This document shows, piece after piece, positions 4,560 through 6,385 of a DNA stretch of 6,385 nt. A model generated the notes under the pieces. That model was not told the DNA's origin, did no database searches, and saw nothing but the letters and a program-made list of their open reading frames with translations. This stretch comes from an uncultured Prosthecobacter sp. GTDB lineage: Bacteria; Verrucomicrobiota; Verrucomicrobiia; Verrucomicrobiales; Verrucomicrobiaceae. The position numbers and the translations under genes are program-made. The DNA is taken from positions 1 to 6,385 of the forward strand of contig CALDGV010000291.1 of the NCBI GenBank assembly GCA_937941745.1. The letters are read 5' to 3'. Positions within the stretch are counted from its first letter, which is position 1; every line of letters starts with the position of its first letter.

Positions 4560-6385
4560 TTATTTGGACTGAAGCACGAGCATCAAGGCATCCAGCCGCA
4601 GGCGTGCTCCTCCGATTGCCTCCTCCAGTTCAGCAATCTGGGTGCGCAGCGCCTCAATTTCCTCAGGCCGCACGTGATCGTTGATCTGTCGCAGGTCCTC
4701 CAGACGGGAGATTTCGGCCTCGATCTGCGCCTTCATGGACGTCGTGGCCTCGGCAATGATCTTCTTCAACTCTTCCTCGGCGATCTTGCGCGAGGCGTTC
4801 AGCATGGCGGGAAAGAGCTTCTTCCTGACGGGCGCTTTCTCCAGCAGCCTGGTAGGATTGCTCTTGTCGAGCTTCGCATGCAGGTAGGCCACATCCTGGC
4901 GCAGATCCTTGCTGGCATGATCGACGACGATCCGGATTGGTGCAGGAGCAATGAAACGGTCGGCATGCAGCTTGGCAGGTGCCACGCATTCAATGACGAA
5001 GTGAGTCTCGAGGATCAGGCCTTCCGAGCCGGAACCCCGCCAGGCAGCGAAGCTGGAATTGCCCTGCTCTCCTCCGAGCAGAAGGTCAAGAGCACCCCGA
5101 ACGATCGGGTGATCGATGGTCAGGAAGGAGACATTTTCCCGCGTGATGGCTCGCTGACGGTCGAAAGTGACCGTCAAACCTTCCTCAGGCAGGGCCGGGA
5201 AGGCATCGGTGATGAGGTCACCACGCTTGAAGACATAGCTGCGGTTTTCCATCTCCTCGATCTCCAGGCCGAAATGGTCGGCAAGGCGGATGAAGAACTC
5301 TTCAAACTCATCATCGGCATCCTGTGCGCGGATGGTCTCGATCACGCTGTCAGCCTGTTCTGGCTTGCAGGAGTTCAGCTCCAGCAGCCTGTCATGGCCT
5401 TTTTCCAGCTTCTTCACCACCTTGGCGCGCAAGGCCTGGCTTTCCTTGAGAAAGGCGGCCAGTGACTTTTCTTCAAAGGATTCGAGCAGCGGCTCCAGGG
5501 AGGCCCGCAGGCCCTGGGCGATCTCCGTCGCGCCATGCAGGTTCTTTTCAAAAGCGTTGAGGCCGTCGTCATACCAGCGCGCCAGCACCTCCTCTGCCGT
5601 GCCCTTCAAGTAGGGTACATGCACATGGATGGTGCTCGTCTGCCCGATTCGGTCCAAGCGGCCGATGCGCTGCTCCAGCAGTTCGGGGTCCTGCGGCAGG
5701 TCAAACAGCACCAGATGGTGGGCGAACTGGAAGTTGCGTCCTTCACTGCCGATCTCGGAGCAGAGCAATATGCGAGCTCCCTCCTCTTCTTCGGCAAAAA
5801 AGGCTGCCTGACGATCGCGCTGCATCAGCGTGAGTCCTTCGTGGAAGAGTGCGGCGGTCACGTTCACCTCACGCACAAGCCGTTCATGGATTTCTTCCGC
5901 CAGTTTCTTGGTTCGGCAGATAAGCAGCACCTTGTCCTCGCCCAGCTTTTTCAGCAGCGCTGCCAGCCATTTCACCTTGGCTTCGACCGGGTCATCGCCG
6001 CCCTCGATGGGTGCCAGATGTGCCTTGCGTTCCGGGAATCCGCTGAGCGCAGCTCGTGTGTTGCGGAACATGACGCGGCCGGTGCCGAATTCATCGAGCA
6101 GGGCCGCGATGAGCTTCTCCCGGGCTCCGTCGGCACCTTCCTTGGTGGCGGCGGCCAGCTCTTGAACGTGCGGCGACTTCTTTGCGAAAAGCTTCTGGTC
6201 GGCAGCCGTGAGGTTCTTGCCATTCAGAAGGCGGTCCACTGCGCTGGCGACTTCTTCATAGTGCTTCGTCTCCTCCAGAAACAGCTCCAGGTCGGCGTAG
6301 CGGTTGGCATCCAGGAGACGCAGACGGGCAAAGTGGCCTTCGGGCCCGAGTTGCTGCGGTGTGGCGGTCAGCAGCAGCAGTCCGG
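4560..6385 (-). CDS. rapA: RNA polymerase-associated SNF2/SWI2 ATPase RapA, C-terminal 607 residues (5' end outside window)
   Basis: The frame is open to the right edge and ends with TAA at 4562-4560. RapA is a cytoplasmic ATPase that binds RNA polymerase and helps recycle it from stalled or post-termination complexes. The fragment begins at helicase motif III (LLLLTATP, ending near 6357) followed by QQLGPEGHFARLRLLD, a RapA signature. The second RecA-like lobe contains RVMFRNTR (6074-6054), the KVLLICRT strand, LCSEIGSEGRNFQF (motif V, near 5762-5724) and LLEQRIGRLDRIGQ (motif VI, near 5672-5640). Then come the RapA-specific C-terminal domains: VPYLKGTAEEVLARWYDDGLNAFE, the DHPIVRGALDLLLGG region and a helical tail ending RLRLDALMLVLQSK, which closely resembles the E. 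coli RapA C-terminus. The segment between GFPERK and the KVLLIC strand is about 40 residues shorter than my memory of the E. coli protein. The GTG at 6239-6237 is internal, since conserved RapA sequence continues upstream. The Walker A and DEAD-box motifs lie outside the window. Confidence 0.95.
   Translation of the reverse strand, partial: GLLLLTATPQQLGPEGHFARLRLLDANRYADLELFLEETKHYEEVASAVDRLLNGKNLTAADQKLFAKKSPHVQELAAATKEGADGAREKLIAALLDEFGTGRVMFRNTRAALSGFPERKAHLAPIEGGDDPVEAKVKWLAALLKKLGEDKVLLICRTKKLAEEIHERLVREVNVTAALFHEGLTLMQRDRQAAFFAEEEEGARILLCSEIGSEGRNFQFAHHLVLFDLPQDPELLEQRIGRLDRIGQTSTIHVHVPYLKGTAEEVLARWYDDGLNAFEKNLHGATEIAQGLRASLEPLLESFEEKSLAAFLKESQALRAKVVKKLEKGHDRLLELNSCKPEQADSVIETIRAQDADDEFEEFFIRLADHFGLEIEEMENRSYVFKRGDLITDAFPALPEEGLTVTFDRQRAITRENVSFLTIDHPIVRGALDLLLGGEQGNSSFAAWRGSGSEGLILETHFVIECVAPAKLHADRFIAPAPIRIVVDHASKDLRQDVAYLHAKLDKSNPTRLLEKAPVRKKLFPAMLNASRKIAEEELKKIIAEATTSMKAQIEAEISRLEDLRQINDHVRPEEIEALRTQIAELEEAIGGARLRLDALMLVLQSK

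Noticed and set aside
4497..5465. Plus-strand open frame of 322 codons
   Set aside because: It is antisense to the conserved C-terminal domain of RapA, with mirror-like composition and no motif.
6237..6239. GTG as the start codon of the RapA-like gene
   Set aside because: The frame continues upstream with conserved RapA sequence (LLLLTATP, LGPEGHFARLRLLD) to the window edge, so this codon is internal.

Overview
The window most likely comes from the Planctomycetota–Verrucomicrobiota–Lentisphaerota group, with a member of Verrucomicrobiota as the best guess. The evidence is a GC-rich sequence carrying a paired 'planctomycete cytochrome' (PSCyt1/DUF1549/DUF1553) protein and DUF1501 protein. These families are strongly expanded in that group. 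A RapA-type RNA polymerase recycling ATPase and short 9-bp repeat tracts inside coding sequence are also present. The taxonomic call is an inference from family content, not from a marker gene.

All recognisable genes lie on the minus strand, so the order of transcription is right to left. At the right edge (4560-6385) is the C-terminal 607 residues of RapA; its N-terminal half lies outside the window. A 131-bp gap (4429-4559) follows. It holds a perfect TGGTC-A-GACCA palindrome of the kind bound by GntR/FadR regulators, and a bulged inverted repeat. Next come three genes tightly packed by two successive 4-base ATGA stop/start overlaps: a GntR/FCD regulator (3745-4428), a 1058-residue exported multidomain dihaem protein (572-3748), and the start of a DUF1501 protein with a twin-arginine-like signal (1-575, running off the left edge).

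The working model is an autoregulated catabolic operon. The regulator senses a small ligand (family members often bind carboxylates or sugar acids) and probably binds the palindrome just upstream of its own start codon. It would thereby control an exported cytochrome-like protein with carbohydrate-binding-like domains and its partner DUF1501 protein from the alkaline phosphatase/sulfatase superfamily. The substrate is unknown; a polysaccharide or glycan is plausible. RapA is a housekeeping neighbour with no evident functional link.

The most unusual sequence feature is a set of three 9-bp-periodic tracts within the large gene, all in frame. They encode tripeptide-periodic segments in the signal peptide and in two inter-motif linkers. 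No RNA genes, insertion sequences, CRISPR arrays or prophage genes were seen.
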